A stretch of DNA of 10,718 nt from Alphaproteobacteria bacterium (GCA_028866355.1 JAGWIH010000048.1:1-10718); one strand, 5' to 3'; shown: positions 1-8,531, counted from the stretch's first letter. Program-made: numbers and translations. The notes: generated by a model not told the origin, from the sequence alone.

Positions 1-1394
<1,394 letters not shown>

Positions 1395-1416
1395 GCCGTC
1401 CCGCGCGCCAGGGGGC

Positions 1417-2793
1417 ATGGTGAAGCCGACGACGCGCAAGCTGTTCGGTACCGACGGTATCCGCGGCACCGCCAATCGCGAGCCGATGACGGCCGACATC
1501 GCCCTCAAGGTGGCGATGGCGGCGGCCCTCGTGCTGCGCCGCGGCGACCACCGCCATCTTGCTGTCATCGGCAAGGACACGCGGCTGTCGGGCTATTTGA
1601 TCGAGCCGGCGCTGACTTCGGGCTTCATCGCCATGGGCATGGACGTGGTGCTGGTCGGCCCGCTGCCGACGCCGGCGATCGCCATGCTGACCCGCTCGTT
1701 GCGCGCCGATCTGGGTGTCATGATTTCGGCCTCGCATAATCCGTTCGAGGACAACGGCATCAAGCTGTTTGGCCCGGATGGCTTCAAATTCTCCGACGAG
1801 ATCGAGGTGCAGATCGAGGCGGCGTTCGACCGTGCCGCCGATCAGCGTGCGAGCTCGAAGGGGCTCGGCCGCGCCAAGCGGCTCGACGACGCCGGCGGCC
1901 GCTATATCGAATTCGTCAAGAACACCTTCCCCAAGCGTTTGCGGCTCGACGGTCTCAAGGTCGTGGTCGATTGCGCCAACGGTGCCGCATACAAGGTCGC
2001 GCCGACGGTGCTGTGGGAACTCGGCGCCGAAGTGGTGCCGATCGGCGTTACGCCCGATGGCCTCAATATCAATCGCAAATGCGGCACGACCGCGCCTGAG
2101 ACCATGCAAGAGGCGGTCGTGGCGCACGGCGCCGACCTCGGTATCGCGCTCGACGGTGACGCCGATCGCTTGATCATGGCCGACGAGCACGGCCGCATCC
2201 TCGATGGCGATCAACTCATGGCGTTGATCGCATTGAACTGGCATCGCGGCAGCCGGCTGGCGAAAACGGGGCTGGTCGCGACGGTGATGTCGAATTTGGG
2301 CTTCGAGCGCCATCTCGCCGGCAAGGGCGTCGCGGTGACACGCACGCAGGTCGGCGACCGTTACGTCGTCGAGACCATGCGCCGCATCGGCAGTAATCTC
2401 GGCGGCGAGCAATCGGGCCATATCATCCTGGGCGACTATTCGACGACCGGCGATGGTCTGATCGCGGCGCTCGAGGTGCTGGCTGCGATCGTCGAGACCC
2501 GCGCGCCGGCGAGCCAGGTCTGCAAGGTATTCGAACCGGTGCCGCAGCTGCTGCGCAACGTGCGCGTCAACGGCGTCAATCTGCTCGACGACGGCCCCGT
2601 CAAGGCGGCGATCGTCGCCGGCGAACGGCGTCTCGGCAAAGCTGGGCGCCTACTGGTGCGCAAATCCGGCACCGAGCCGCTGATCCGCATCATGGCCGAA
2701 GGCGAGGATCAGGCGCTGGTGGCCGAAATCGTCGACAGCGTTGCCGCGGCGGTGACCGCGGCGGGACGCGCGGAGGAAAGCGCGGCCGAATGA
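1417..2793 (+). CDS. glmM: Phosphoglucosamine mutase GlmM
   Basis: Converts glucosamine-6-phosphate to glucosamine-1-phosphate in the cytoplasm, on the route to UDP-GlcNAc for peptidoglycan and LPS. About 458 residues from this start; E. coli GlmM has 445. Visible in order: N-terminal KLFGTDGIRG, the phosphoserine loop ISASHNP with the phosphorylated serine at residue 106, the Mg-binding DGDADR (D246, D248, D250), the sugar loop GGEQSGH (329–335) and the C-terminal phosphate-binding RKSGTEP (415–421). All active-site parts are intact. The frame is open upstream to about 1231 inside ftsH, but homology starts near KLFGTDG. ATG 1417 is followed directly by in-frame GTG 1420; the AGGGGG at 1410–1415 sits only 1 nt from the ATG and 4 nt from the GTG, so GTG could be the real start. 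The TGA overlaps the thiD ATG by 4 nt (ATGA), indicating translational coupling. Confidence 0.97.
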   Translation: MVKPTTRKLFGTDGIRGTANREPMTADIALKVAMAAALVLRRGDHRHLAVIGKDTRLSGYLIEPALTSGFIAMGMDVVLVGPLPTPAIAMLTRSLRADLGVMISASHNPFEDNGIKLFGPDGFKFSDEIEVQIEAAFDRAADQRASSKGLGRAKRLDDAGGRYIEFVKNTFPKRLRLDGLKVVVDCANGAAYKVAPTVLWELGAEVVPIGVTPDGLNINRKCGTTAPETMQEAVVAHGADLGIALDGDADRLIMADEHGRILDGDQLMALIALNWHRGSRLAKTGLVATVMSNLGFERHLAGKGVAVTRTQVGDRYVVETMRRIGSNLGGEQSGHIILGDYSTTGDGLIAALEVLAAIVETRAPASQVCKVFEPVPQLLRNVRVNGVNLLDDGPVKAAIVAGERRLGKAGRLLVRKSGTEPLIRIMAEGEDQALVAEIVDSVAAAVTAAGRAEESAAE

Positions 2794-3647
2794 CCGGCCG
2801 CGTGCTCATCGTCGCCGGTTCGGATTCCTCGGCCGGTGCGGGCATTCAGGCCGATCTCAAGACCGTCATGGCGCTGGGCGGCTATGCCACCACCGCCATT
2901 ACCGCACTGACCGCTCAGAACACACTCGGCGTTGCTGGGGTGCTGCCCGTCGGCCCCGATTTCGTGCGCCGCCAGATCGAAACCGCGCTCGCCGATATCG
3001 GCGCCGATGCGGTGAAAACCGGCATGCTGGTCGACGCGGCGGTGGTCGAGGCCGTTGCCGACGCCCTCGAAAAAGCCGCGTCCAAGATGCCGCTCATCGT
3101 CGATCCGGTGATCGCGTCCACCAGCGGCGCCGTGCTGCTCGACGAGCCCGGCGTCGAACGGATGAAACGCCGCCTCATTGCCCGGGCCGCGGTAGTGACG
3201 CCCAACATTCCGGAGGCGGCGATGCTGACCGGCCTCACCGTCGCCGATCTCGACGGCATGCGCCGCGCCGCCGACGCGCTTCTCCGCCTCGGCGCGCGGG
3301 CGGTGGTGGTGAAGGGCGGTCATTTGCCGGGCGATACGTTGATCGATCTCGTCGCGACGCCGAAGGACAGCTTTTTGCTCAAGGCACGGCGGCAAAAAAC
3401 GCGCGCGACGCATGGTACCGGTTGTACCTACGCTTCGGCGGTCGCCGTCGGCTTGGCGCAGGGTCTGGCGCTGCGGCCGGCGGTTGAACGGGCGCATGCT
3501 TTCGTTCAGCAGGCGATCCGCAACGCACCCGGATTGGGGAGCGGCCGTGGACCGCTGGGCCACGCGCCGCCGCCACAACGCAAAACGAAAGGCAAGCATG
3601 CAAGACGCCATCGCCTACACCGACGAGCCCGCGCTCGGCGTCGATGA
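2790..3647 (+). CDS. thiD: Hydroxymethylpyrimidine/phosphomethylpyrimidine kinase ThiD with Arg-rich tail
   Basis: Phosphorylates HMP and HMP-phosphate to HMP-pyrophosphate, the pyrimidine half of thiamine. Ribokinase-fold family. Visible: N-terminal AGSDSSAGAGIQADLKT (most relatives have SGGAG), TAQNT with substrate-binding Q43, KTGML (76–80), VDPV (104–107), VKGGHL (174–179) and THGTGCT (207–213) with the conserved C212. The usual ThiD end, APGLGSGRGPLGH, is reached at about residue 258. The frame then runs 27 more residues with 13 Arg/Lys, 3 His and no acidic residue, giving 285 residues against about 266 in E. coli. This tail (about 3564–3644) covers the ribosome-binding site and first codons of the next gene and looks like out-of-frame read-through after loss of an older stop; an indel is possible. 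The start overlaps the glmM stop, so expression is probably coupled to the cell-wall gene. The kinase call is firm; the tail's reality is not. Confidence 0.94.
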   Translation: MTGRVLIVAGSDSSAGAGIQADLKTVMALGGYATTAITALTAQNTLGVAGVLPVGPDFVRRQIETALADIGADAVKTGMLVDAAVVEAVADALEKAASKMPLIVDPVIASTSGAVLLDEPGVERMKRRLIARAAVVTPNIPEAAMLTGLTVADLDGMRRAADALLRLGARAVVVKGGHLPGDTLIDLVATPKDSFLLKARRQKTRATHGTGCTYASAVAVGLAQGLALRPAVERAHAFVQQAIRNAPGLGSGRGPLGHAPPPQRKTKGKHARRHRLHRRARARRR

Positions 3648-4008
3648 GTTCATCGACGTACTGCGCCGCTCGACCTTGGCCGAACGACGGCCGGTCGACG
3701 ACCGCGGCCGCATCGGTCGCATGCTCGCGCACGCCGATATCCGGCTGTGCGCGCGCGACGCCAAGGGCGTGCTCGTTGGCGTGTCGCGCGCGGTGACCGA
3801 TTTCGCTTATTGCTGCTATCTCTCGGACCTGGCTGTCGATGTTGCCTGGCAGCGGCGCGGCATCGGCCAAGAGCTGATCCGCCGCACGCATGCCATCGCC
3901 GGTCCCGACGCCACATTGATCCTGCTGTCGGCGCCCAAGGCGATGAGCTATTACCCGCACATAGGCCTGACCCGTTCGGAACGCGCGTTCACCATCGATC
4001 GGCGCTGA
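3598..4008 (+). CDS. Small GNAT-family N-acetyltransferase, substrate unknown
   Basis: About 136 residues, one GNAT domain, no signal peptide or membrane segment, so cytosolic. The acetyl-CoA pyrophosphate loop is clear: LAVDVAWQRRGIGQELI, with Q85-R-R-G-I-G90 fitting the (Q/R)xxGx(G/A) signature. Upstream is the beta-strand region TDFAYCCYLSDL with a paired Cys-Cys; downstream is LLSAPKAMSYYPHIGL, the usual C-terminal half. I recognise this as a recurring family of short bacterial GNATs but know no substrate. Start choice: the frame is open to 3412, but that part is out-of-frame thiD sequence. ATG 3598 has AAAGG at 3588–3592 five nt upstream and gives the family length. It overlaps the thiD end by 50 nt, so translation is probably coupled. 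It could acetylate a protein N-terminus, a polyamine or another amine; nothing here decides. Confidence 0.88.
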   Translation: MQDAIAYTDEPALGVDEFIDVLRRSTLAERRPVDDRGRIGRMLAHADIRLCARDAKGVLVGVSRAVTDFAYCCYLSDLAVDVAWQRRGIGQELIRRTHAIAGPDATLILLSAPKAMSYYPHIGLTRSERAFTIDRR

Positions 4009-4045
4009 GTTAGATTGTCGCGCGCGGCAGTGGGGAGAGCAGGCG

Positions 4046-4495
4046 ATGGCCGACCGTTATTTCGATGATTTCAAGGTCGGCGACAAATTCGCGACGGCGA
4101 CCAAGACCGTCACCGAAGATATGATCGTCGGGTTCGCCAAGCTCTACGACCCGCAGCCCTTTCACCTCGATCCGGTAAAAGCCAAAAGCAGCCTCTACGG
4201 CGGCCTGATCGCCAGCGGCTTCCAGACACTGGCGATCGGCTTCCGGTTGATCTGGGACACCGGTATTTTCGCCGCGGCCAGCATGGGCTCGCCCGGTTTC
4301 GACGAGCTGCGCTGGCTCAAGCCGGTGCGGCCCGGCGACACCCTGCGGGTCGAGATGGAGGTGGTCGAGAGCCGTCCGTCGCAGTCGAAACCCGATCGCG
4401 GCATCATGCGCGGCGCTTACCGCTATCTGAATCAGAACGACGAGGCCGTGCTGACTTACACTGCCATGCATCTGCTGCGCCGCCGCCCGGCCTAA
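4046..4495 (+). CDS. MaoC-like hot-dog-fold hydratase/dehydratase
   Basis: 149 residues, a single MaoC-like domain. Family members hydrate or dehydrate CoA-thioester enoyl groups, usually as (R)-specific enoyl-CoA hydratases in fatty-acid or polyhydroxyalkanoate metabolism. The hydratase-2 signature is visible as YDPQPFHLD followed by GGLIASGFQ; D35 and H40 correspond to the catalytic Asp/His pair. The N-terminus RYFDDFKVGDKF and the strand VRPGDTLRVEMEV are also typical of the fold. The start at ATG 4046 is supported by GGGGAGAG at 4032–4039, six nt upstream. The gene lies 37 nt after the acetyltransferase gene and is the last rightward gene of the left block. Its TAA overlaps the stop of the opposing gene. 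The actual acyl substrate cannot be read from the sequence, and no beta-oxidation or PHA gene is nearby. Confidence 0.9.
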   Translation: MADRYFDDFKVGDKFATATKTVTEDMIVGFAKLYDPQPFHLDPVKAKSSLYGGLIASGFQTLAIGFRLIWDTGIFAAASMGSPGFDELRWLKPVRPGDTLRVEMEVVESRPSQSKPDRGIMRGAYRYLNQNDEAVLTYTAMHLLRRRPA

Positions 4496-5535
4496 CGGCA
4501 TTCAACGGTCAATCCGCCGGCTTTCTTCCAGGCGTCGATGCCGCCGTGGATATGGCTCGCTTGCGTCAGCCCGGCCGCGTGTGCGGCCTGCACCGCCATC
4601 GCCGAGCGCTCGCCGAAAGCGCAATAGAACACCAGCTTGCGCCCCGTCGCGCGCGACAACTCGAACAGCATACCGCCTGGATTGACGTTGGCCGCGAGGT
4701 CGCGATAGGGCGCGTGCAACGCGCCGGCGATCGCGCGATGTTGCTGGCGCTCGCGCGTCTCGCGCAGGTCGATCAGCACCACACCGGGTTGGCTCGGCAG
4801 CGCCAAGGCGTCCGCCGCGACGATGCCGAAACCCTCGGCGAGAAGTTTCTCCTGTGCGAGACCGACGCGCACGTTCTTGGGGACCGCCACGTCCATCATC
4901 TTGGGATTGGCGAGCTTTAACTCGGCCATTATCGCAGCGTATTCCTCGGCCGAACGAGCCTTGAGGCGCGGGTTGAAGGCGCGCTCCTCACCAATCGTGG
5001 AAACCGTCTCCCCCTTGTAGTCATGCGCCGGATAGACCAGCGTCTCGTCGGGCAGCTTAAGCAGCTTGTTGAAGATTGAATTGTATTGGGCGCGAGCGTC
5101 GCCGCCCTGGAAATCGGTGCGGCCGGTGCCGCGGATGAGCAACGTATCACCGGTGAAAACGCGGTCGCCCGCGAGGAAGCTATAGGAATCCGGCGTGTGG
5201 CCAGGAGTGTGGATCGCGGTCAGACTTAGCCCCTCGATGTCGACGTTATCGCCGTCCGCAACCCGAATTGAGACCACGTCGGCCTGCGTCTCCTGGCCCA
5301 TGACGGTGACGCAGTGCGTGCGGTCGCGCAGCGCGCCCATGCCGCTGATATGGTCGGCGTGGATATGCGTGTCGATTGCCTTGACGAGGTTGAGGTCGAG
5401 TTCGTGCAACAGCTGGAGGTACCGCTCGACACGGTCGAGTATCGGGTCGATGATCAACGCCTCACCGCCGTGCCGCGATGCAAGCACGTAAGTATAGGTG
5501 CTTGATTCGCTGTCAAATAGTTGCCGGAAGATCAT
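4492..5535 (-). CDS. Persulfide dioxygenase–rhodanese fusion (ETHE1-type MBL + rhodanese)
   Basis: 347 residues in two domains. Residues about 1–235 form an ETHE1-like metallo-beta-lactamase fold with THIHADH (H57, H59, D61, H62), HTPGHTPD (H113), FTGDTLLIRGTGRTDFQGGD (D130) and PAHDYKG (H171). In human ETHE1 the equivalents of H57, H113 and D130 bind the single iron, and GRTDFQ and NPRL are hallmarks of persulfide dioxygenases rather than glyoxalase II. Residues about 245–347 form a rhodanese domain with LIDLRE and active-site loop CAFGERS (C305). Known fusions oxidise glutathione persulfide to sulfite and move sulfur between sulfite and thiosulfate, detoxifying sulfide; I infer the same here. 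Start: ATG at 5535–5533 with GGGGGGAG (5546–5539) just upstream. The frame is open to 5595, but those 20 extra residues do not look like the family. It is divergent from serC and convergent with the MaoC gene, so it is transcribed alone. Confidence 0.93.
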   Translation of the reverse strand: MIFRQLFDSESSTYTYVLASRHGGEALIIDPILDRVERYLQLLHELDLNLVKAIDTHIHADHISGMGALRDRTHCVTVMGQETQADVVSIRVADGDNVDIEGLSLTAIHTPGHTPDSYSFLAGDRVFTGDTLLIRGTGRTDFQGGDARAQYNSIFNKLLKLPDETLVYPAHDYKGETVSTIGEERAFNPRLKARSAEEYAAIMAELKLANPKMMDVAVPKNVRVGLAQEKLLAEGFGIVAADALALPSQPGVVLIDLRETRERQQHRAIAGALHAPYRDLAANVNPGGMLFELSRATGRKLVFYCAFGERSAMAVQAAHAAGLTQASHIHGGIDAWKKAGGLTVECR

Positions 5536-5617
5536 CAGCTCCCCCCGGTGCAACGGCATCGCCCTTTGTATTGCAATGCTAACACTCCGGCGCATCGGCG
5601 TATGCCGTCCCGTTGAG

Positions 5618-5629
5618 CAACTTAAGTTG
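5618..5629. promoter_or_regulatory. 12-nt perfect palindrome, candidate operator in divergent gap
   Basis: CAACTTAAGTTG reads the same on both strands. A further GTTG at 5612–5615 pairs with the CAAC at 5618–5621, so the stretch has three GTTG/CAAC half-sites (5612–5629). The right arm overlaps the TTGAC of the proposed serC -35 box, where a bound repressor would block RNA polymerase. It also lies about 83 nt upstream of the persulfide dioxygenase start, so it could act on either or both genes. No regulator is encoded in the window and I do not recognise the site as a known operator; the regulatory role is inference. Confidence 0.4.
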
Positions 5630-5654
5630 ACGCATCACCGCCGCTCCCCTAGCT
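5626..5654 (+). promoter_or_regulatory. Candidate housekeeping promoter for serC–serA
   Basis: GTTGAC (5626–5631) and CTAGCT (5649–5654) are 17 nt apart, close to the alphaproteobacterial pattern CTTGAC-N17-CTATAT (5 of 6 and 4 of 6 matches). The site lies about 58 nt upstream of the serC ATG, in the only sizeable non-coding gap in the window, leaving a leader of roughly 50 nt. The -10 box is imperfect. No equally good promoter was seen on the opposite strand for the leftward gene. Confidence 0.45.
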
Positions 5655-5668
5655 TCATCGGCGGGACA

Positions 5669-5686
5669 CGCCCCCCCAACGGGGCG
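5669..5686 (+). other. GC-rich hairpin in the serC leader
   Basis: CGCCCC (5669–5674) and GGGGCG (5681–5686) form a 6-bp all-GC stem with a 6-nt loop CCCAAC. It sits between the proposed promoter and the serC ribosome-binding site (GGAAGGA, 5697–5703), about 10 nt before the latter. It would be in the mRNA leader. It has no T-run after it, so it is not an intrinsic terminator. It may only reflect GC richness. Confidence 0.3.
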
Positions 5687-5711
5687 CGGCTATTCTGGAA
5701 GGAATAGATTT

Positions 5712-6869
5712 ATGAAGCCGAATTCCCGGCCCACTAATCCGTCATTTTCATCGGGCCCGTGCGCCAAGCGTCCAGGCTGGAGCGTGTCGGTGCTGTCCGC
5801 CGGCCTGTTCGGCCGTTCGCACCGCTCGAAACCGGGCAAGGCCAAGCTGAAAGAGGTGGTCGACCGCTCGCGCCGTCTTCTCGGCGTGCCGCAGGATTAT
5901 CGCCTGGGCATCGTGCCCGCGTCCGATACCGGCGCGGTCGAGATGGCGATGTGGTCGCTGCTGGGTGTGCGCGGCGTCGATCTGTTGGCATGGGAAGTAT
6001 TCGGCGAGGGCTGGGCGACCGATGTCGAGAAGCAGCTGAAGCTTGCCGATCTGCGCGTCATGCGCGCGCCATACGGCACGATCCCCGATCTCGCCAAAGT
6101 CGATACCGATCGCGACGTGGTCTTTCCCTGGAACGGCACGACGTCCGGCGCGCGCATTCCGAACGGTGACTGGATCAAGGCCGATCGCAAAGGATTGACG
6201 ATCTGCGACGCGACATCCGCGGTGTTCGCTATGGACTTGCCGTGGCCGAAGCTCGATGTCGTCACCTGGTCATGGCAGAAGGTTTTGGGCGGCGAGGCGG
6301 CACACGGTATGCTCGCGCTCAGCCCGCGCGCGGTCGAGCGGCTCGAGACTTACAAGCCGACGTGGCCATTGCCGAAGATTTTCCGGCTCACCAGCAAAGG
6401 CAAATTCGCCGAGAACATCTTCCACGAAGAGACCATCAACACGCCGTCGATGCTGGCGGTCGAAGATGCGATCGATGGCCTCAAATGGGCCGAATCCGTC
6501 GGCGGCCTCACCGCACTCAAGGCCCGCAGCGAAGCCAATCTTGCCGCCATCGGCCGCTGGGTTGCGAAATCCAAGTGGATCGCGTTCCTGGTCGAAGATT
6601 CCAAGATCCGCTCCTGCACCTCGGTGTGCCTCAAGGTCGTCGACGAATGGTTCTTGCGCCTGGCGCTTGACGCGCAGCGCGCCCAGGTGAAACGAATCGA
6701 GACGCTGCTCGATGCCGAGGGCGTCGCACACGACATTGCCGGTCATCGCGATGCGCCGCCCGGTCTGCGCATCTGGTGCGGTGCGACGATCGAGACGCGC
6801 GATGTCGAAGCGCTTTTGCCGTGGCTCGATTGGGCCTTTGCCGAGGTCCGGCAAGCCGCGGCGGCTTAA
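5712..6869 (+). CDS. serC: Phosphoserine aminotransferase SerC
   Basis: PLP enzyme that transfers the amino group of glutamate to 3-phosphohydroxypyruvate, giving phosphoserine (second step of serine synthesis; also usable in pyridoxine synthesis). 385 residues, of the divergent SerC subgroup found in rhizobia, Rhodospirillales and Methanosarcina rather than the E. coli type. Visible: N-terminal FSSGPCAKRPGW, GLFGRSHRSK (31–40), IVPASDTGAVEMAMW (67–81), FPWNGTTSGARIPNG (138–152), CDATSA with D166, the likely partner of the PLP ring nitrogen, and WSWQKVLGGEAAHGM with K190, the Schiff-base lysine. The start at ATG 5712 has a strong GGAAGGA (5697–5703) 8 nt upstream. It is the first gene of the right block, behind the candidate promoter. 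The TAA is 15 nt before serA, which makes its substrate, so the two are almost certainly co-transcribed. Confidence 0.96.
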   Translation: MKPNSRPTNPSFSSGPCAKRPGWSVSVLSAGLFGRSHRSKPGKAKLKEVVDRSRRLLGVPQDYRLGIVPASDTGAVEMAMWSLLGVRGVDLLAWEVFGEGWATDVEKQLKLADLRVMRAPYGTIPDLAKVDTDRDVVFPWNGTTSGARIPNGDWIKADRKGLTICDATSAVFAMDLPWPKLDVVTWSWQKVLGGEAAHGMLALSPRAVERLETYKPTWPLPKIFRLTSKGKFAENIFHEETINTPSMLAVEDAIDGLKWAESVGGLTALKARSEANLAAIGRWVAKSKWIAFLVEDSKIRSCTSVCLKVVDEWFLRLALDAQRAQVKRIETLLDAEGVAHDIAGHRDAPPGLRIWCGATIETRDVEALLPWLDWAFAEVRQAAAA

Positions 6870-6884
6870 AGGCACGGCGCCGCC

Positions 6885-8462
6885 ATGCCCAAGGTCCTGA
6901 TTTCCGACGAGCTGAGCCCGCGCGCCGTGGCCGTCTTCAAGGAACGCGGCGTCGAAACCGTCGTCAACACCAAGCTGACGCCGGACGAGCTCAAGCAAGT
7001 CATCGGCGAGTTCGACGGCTTGGCCGTGCGCTCGGCGACCAAGGTCACCAAACCGGTCATCGAAGTCGCCAAGAAACTCAAGGTGATCGGCCGCGCCGGT
7101 ATCGGCGTCGACAACATCGACGTCGGCACCGCGACACAGCGCGGCATCGTCGTGATGAACACGCCCTATGGCAATTCGATCACCACCGCCGAGCACGCCA
7201 TCGCGCTGATGCTGGCCTTGGCGCGGCAGTTGCCGGCCGCCGATCGCTCGACCCAAGCCGGGAAATGGGAAAAAGCCAAATTCATGGGCGTCGAGCTCAC
7301 CGGCAAGACGCTTGGCGTCGTTGGCTGCGGTAACGTCGGCTCGGTGGTCGCCGACCGCGCCATCGGGCTCAAGATGAAGGTCGTCGCCTACGATCCATTT
7401 CTGTCGCCCGAGCGCGCGGTGTCGCTCGGTGTCGAGAAGGTCGAGCTCGACCAGCTGCTGACGCGCGCCGATTTCATCACCTTGCACACGCCACTGACCG
7501 ACGCGACGCGCAATATCATCGATGCCAAGGCGCTGGCCAAAACAAAAAAGGGCGTGCGTCTTGTCAATTGCGCGCGCGGCGGCTTGGTTGTCGAAGCCGA
7601 TCTCAAGGCGGCGCTCGATTCGGGTCAGGTTGCGGGCGCCGCGATCGATGTCTTTCCGGTCGAGCCGGCGAAGGAGAACTTGTTGTTCGGCCATCCCAAC
7701 GTCGTCGCGACGCCGCATCTCGGCGCCTCGACGACCGAAGCGCAGGAGAACGTGGCGCTTCAGGTTGCCGAGCAGATGGCGGATTATCTCGTTTCGGGCG
7801 CGGTGACCAATGCGCTCAACATGCCATCGCTGTCGGCCGAGGAAGCCGCGCGACTCAGGCCCTACATCAAGCTCGTCGAGCAACTCGGCTCGTTCGCGGG
7901 CCAGATGAATGATGCCGGCCTCAGGAGCGTCGCCATCGAATACGAGGGCCATGCCGCCGAGCTCAACATCAAGCCGCTGACCGCCATCGCGCTCGCCGCG
8001 CTGTTGGCGCCGCAGCTCGATTCGGTCAACATGGTCAACGTGCCGCTGGTCTGCAAAGAGCGCGGCATCGCCGTCGCCGAAACGCGCAGCACCGAACCGA
8101 GCGATTTCCAAACCCTGATCCGCGTCACCGTGCAAGGCGCGGGCGGCGCTCGCAGTGTTGCCGGCACCTTGTTCGGCGGGAGCCGGCCGCGCATCGTCGA
8201 CGTCGAAGGCATCGCGCTCGAAGCTGAACTTGGCGCGTACATGCTGTTTGTGCGCAACCATGACAAGCCCGGCTTCATCGGCAACCTCGGCCGGACGTTG
8301 GGCGAGGCGGGAATCAATATCGCGACCCTTCATCTCGGCCGGTCGGCGCCGGGCCGCGACGCCATCTGTCTGATCCAGGTCGATCAACCGCTCGCTGATG
8401 CGCTACTCGCCAAGGTGCGCGTCATCGCCAACGTCGTGCAGGCGAAACTGCTGCATTTCTAG
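6885..8462 (+). CDS. serA: D-3-phosphoglycerate dehydrogenase SerA, long ACT-domain form
   Basis: Oxidises 3-phosphoglycerate with NAD+ to 3-phosphohydroxypyruvate, the entry step to serine. 525 residues: the long form of Mycobacterium and mammals, against 410 in E. coli. Order: substrate domain with RAGIGVDNID (70–79), nucleotide domain with the dinucleotide loop GCGNVG (147–152), active-site R231 in NCARGG, E260 in PVEPA and H278 in TPHLGAST, then the intervening allosteric substrate-binding domain (about 315–450) and a C-terminal ACT domain (about 453–525, MLFVRNHDKPGFIG). ACT domains commonly bind serine for feedback inhibition; whether this one does is not visible. ATG 6885 is 15 nt after the serC stop, with only a weak AAAGG (6869–6873) upstream, so reinitiation from serC is plausible. 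It is followed by a 69-nt gap before hisZ. Confidence 0.98.
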   Translation: MPKVLISDELSPRAVAVFKERGVETVVNTKLTPDELKQVIGEFDGLAVRSATKVTKPVIEVAKKLKVIGRAGIGVDNIDVGTATQRGIVVMNTPYGNSITTAEHAIALMLALARQLPAADRSTQAGKWEKAKFMGVELTGKTLGVVGCGNVGSVVADRAIGLKMKVVAYDPFLSPERAVSLGVEKVELDQLLTRADFITLHTPLTDATRNIIDAKALAKTKKGVRLVNCARGGLVVEADLKAALDSGQVAGAAIDVFPVEPAKENLLFGHPNVVATPHLGASTTEAQENVALQVAEQMADYLVSGAVTNALNMPSLSAEEAARLRPYIKLVEQLGSFAGQMNDAGLRSVAIEYEGHAAELNIKPLTAIALAALLAPQLDSVNMVNVPLVCKERGIAVAETRSTEPSDFQTLIRVTVQGAGGARSVAGTLFGGSRPRIVDVEGIALEAELGAYMLFVRNHDKPGFIGNLGRTLGEAGINIATLHLGRSAPGRDAICLIQVDQPLADALLAKVRVIANVVQAKLLHF

Positions 8463-8475
8463 GCCGGACGCGGCC
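8462..8475 (+). other. Short GC hairpin right after the serA stop
   Basis: GGCCG (8462–8466) and CGGCC (8471–8475) form a 5-bp stem with a GACG loop, beginning at the last base of the serA TAG. No T-run follows, so it does not meet the usual definition of an intrinsic terminator. It might stabilise the serC–serA message or cause partial termination before hisZ. The 69-nt gap that contains it shows no clear promoter. Confidence 0.25.
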
Positions 8476-8531
8476 TCCGATAGCGCTGCAGAACGGTTGC
8501 CGCCACGCGCCAAAACCGCTATTCCGGCCTC

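Noticed and set aside
2709..3611. Open frame of 300 codons on the minus strand, opposite thiD
   Set aside because: Mirrors thiD codon structure, no recognisable family; thiD motifs on the plus strand are intact.
4487..4527. Possible bidirectional terminator CCGGC...GCCGG followed by CTTTCTT
   Set aside because: Only 5 bp of stem with a 24-nt loop and a broken T-run; too weak to annotate.
5536..5595. 20-residue N-terminal extension of the persulfide dioxygenase
   Set aside because: The strong GGGGGGAG and the family's usual start both point to ATG 5535–5533; the extension lies in the divergent regulatory gap.
6270..8387. Open frame of 705 codons on the minus strand, opposite serC and serA
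   Set aside because: It lies antisense to two well-conserved enzymes, shows no recognisable domain, and is rich in Arg, Gly, Asp and His as expected for the complement of GC-rich coding sequence.
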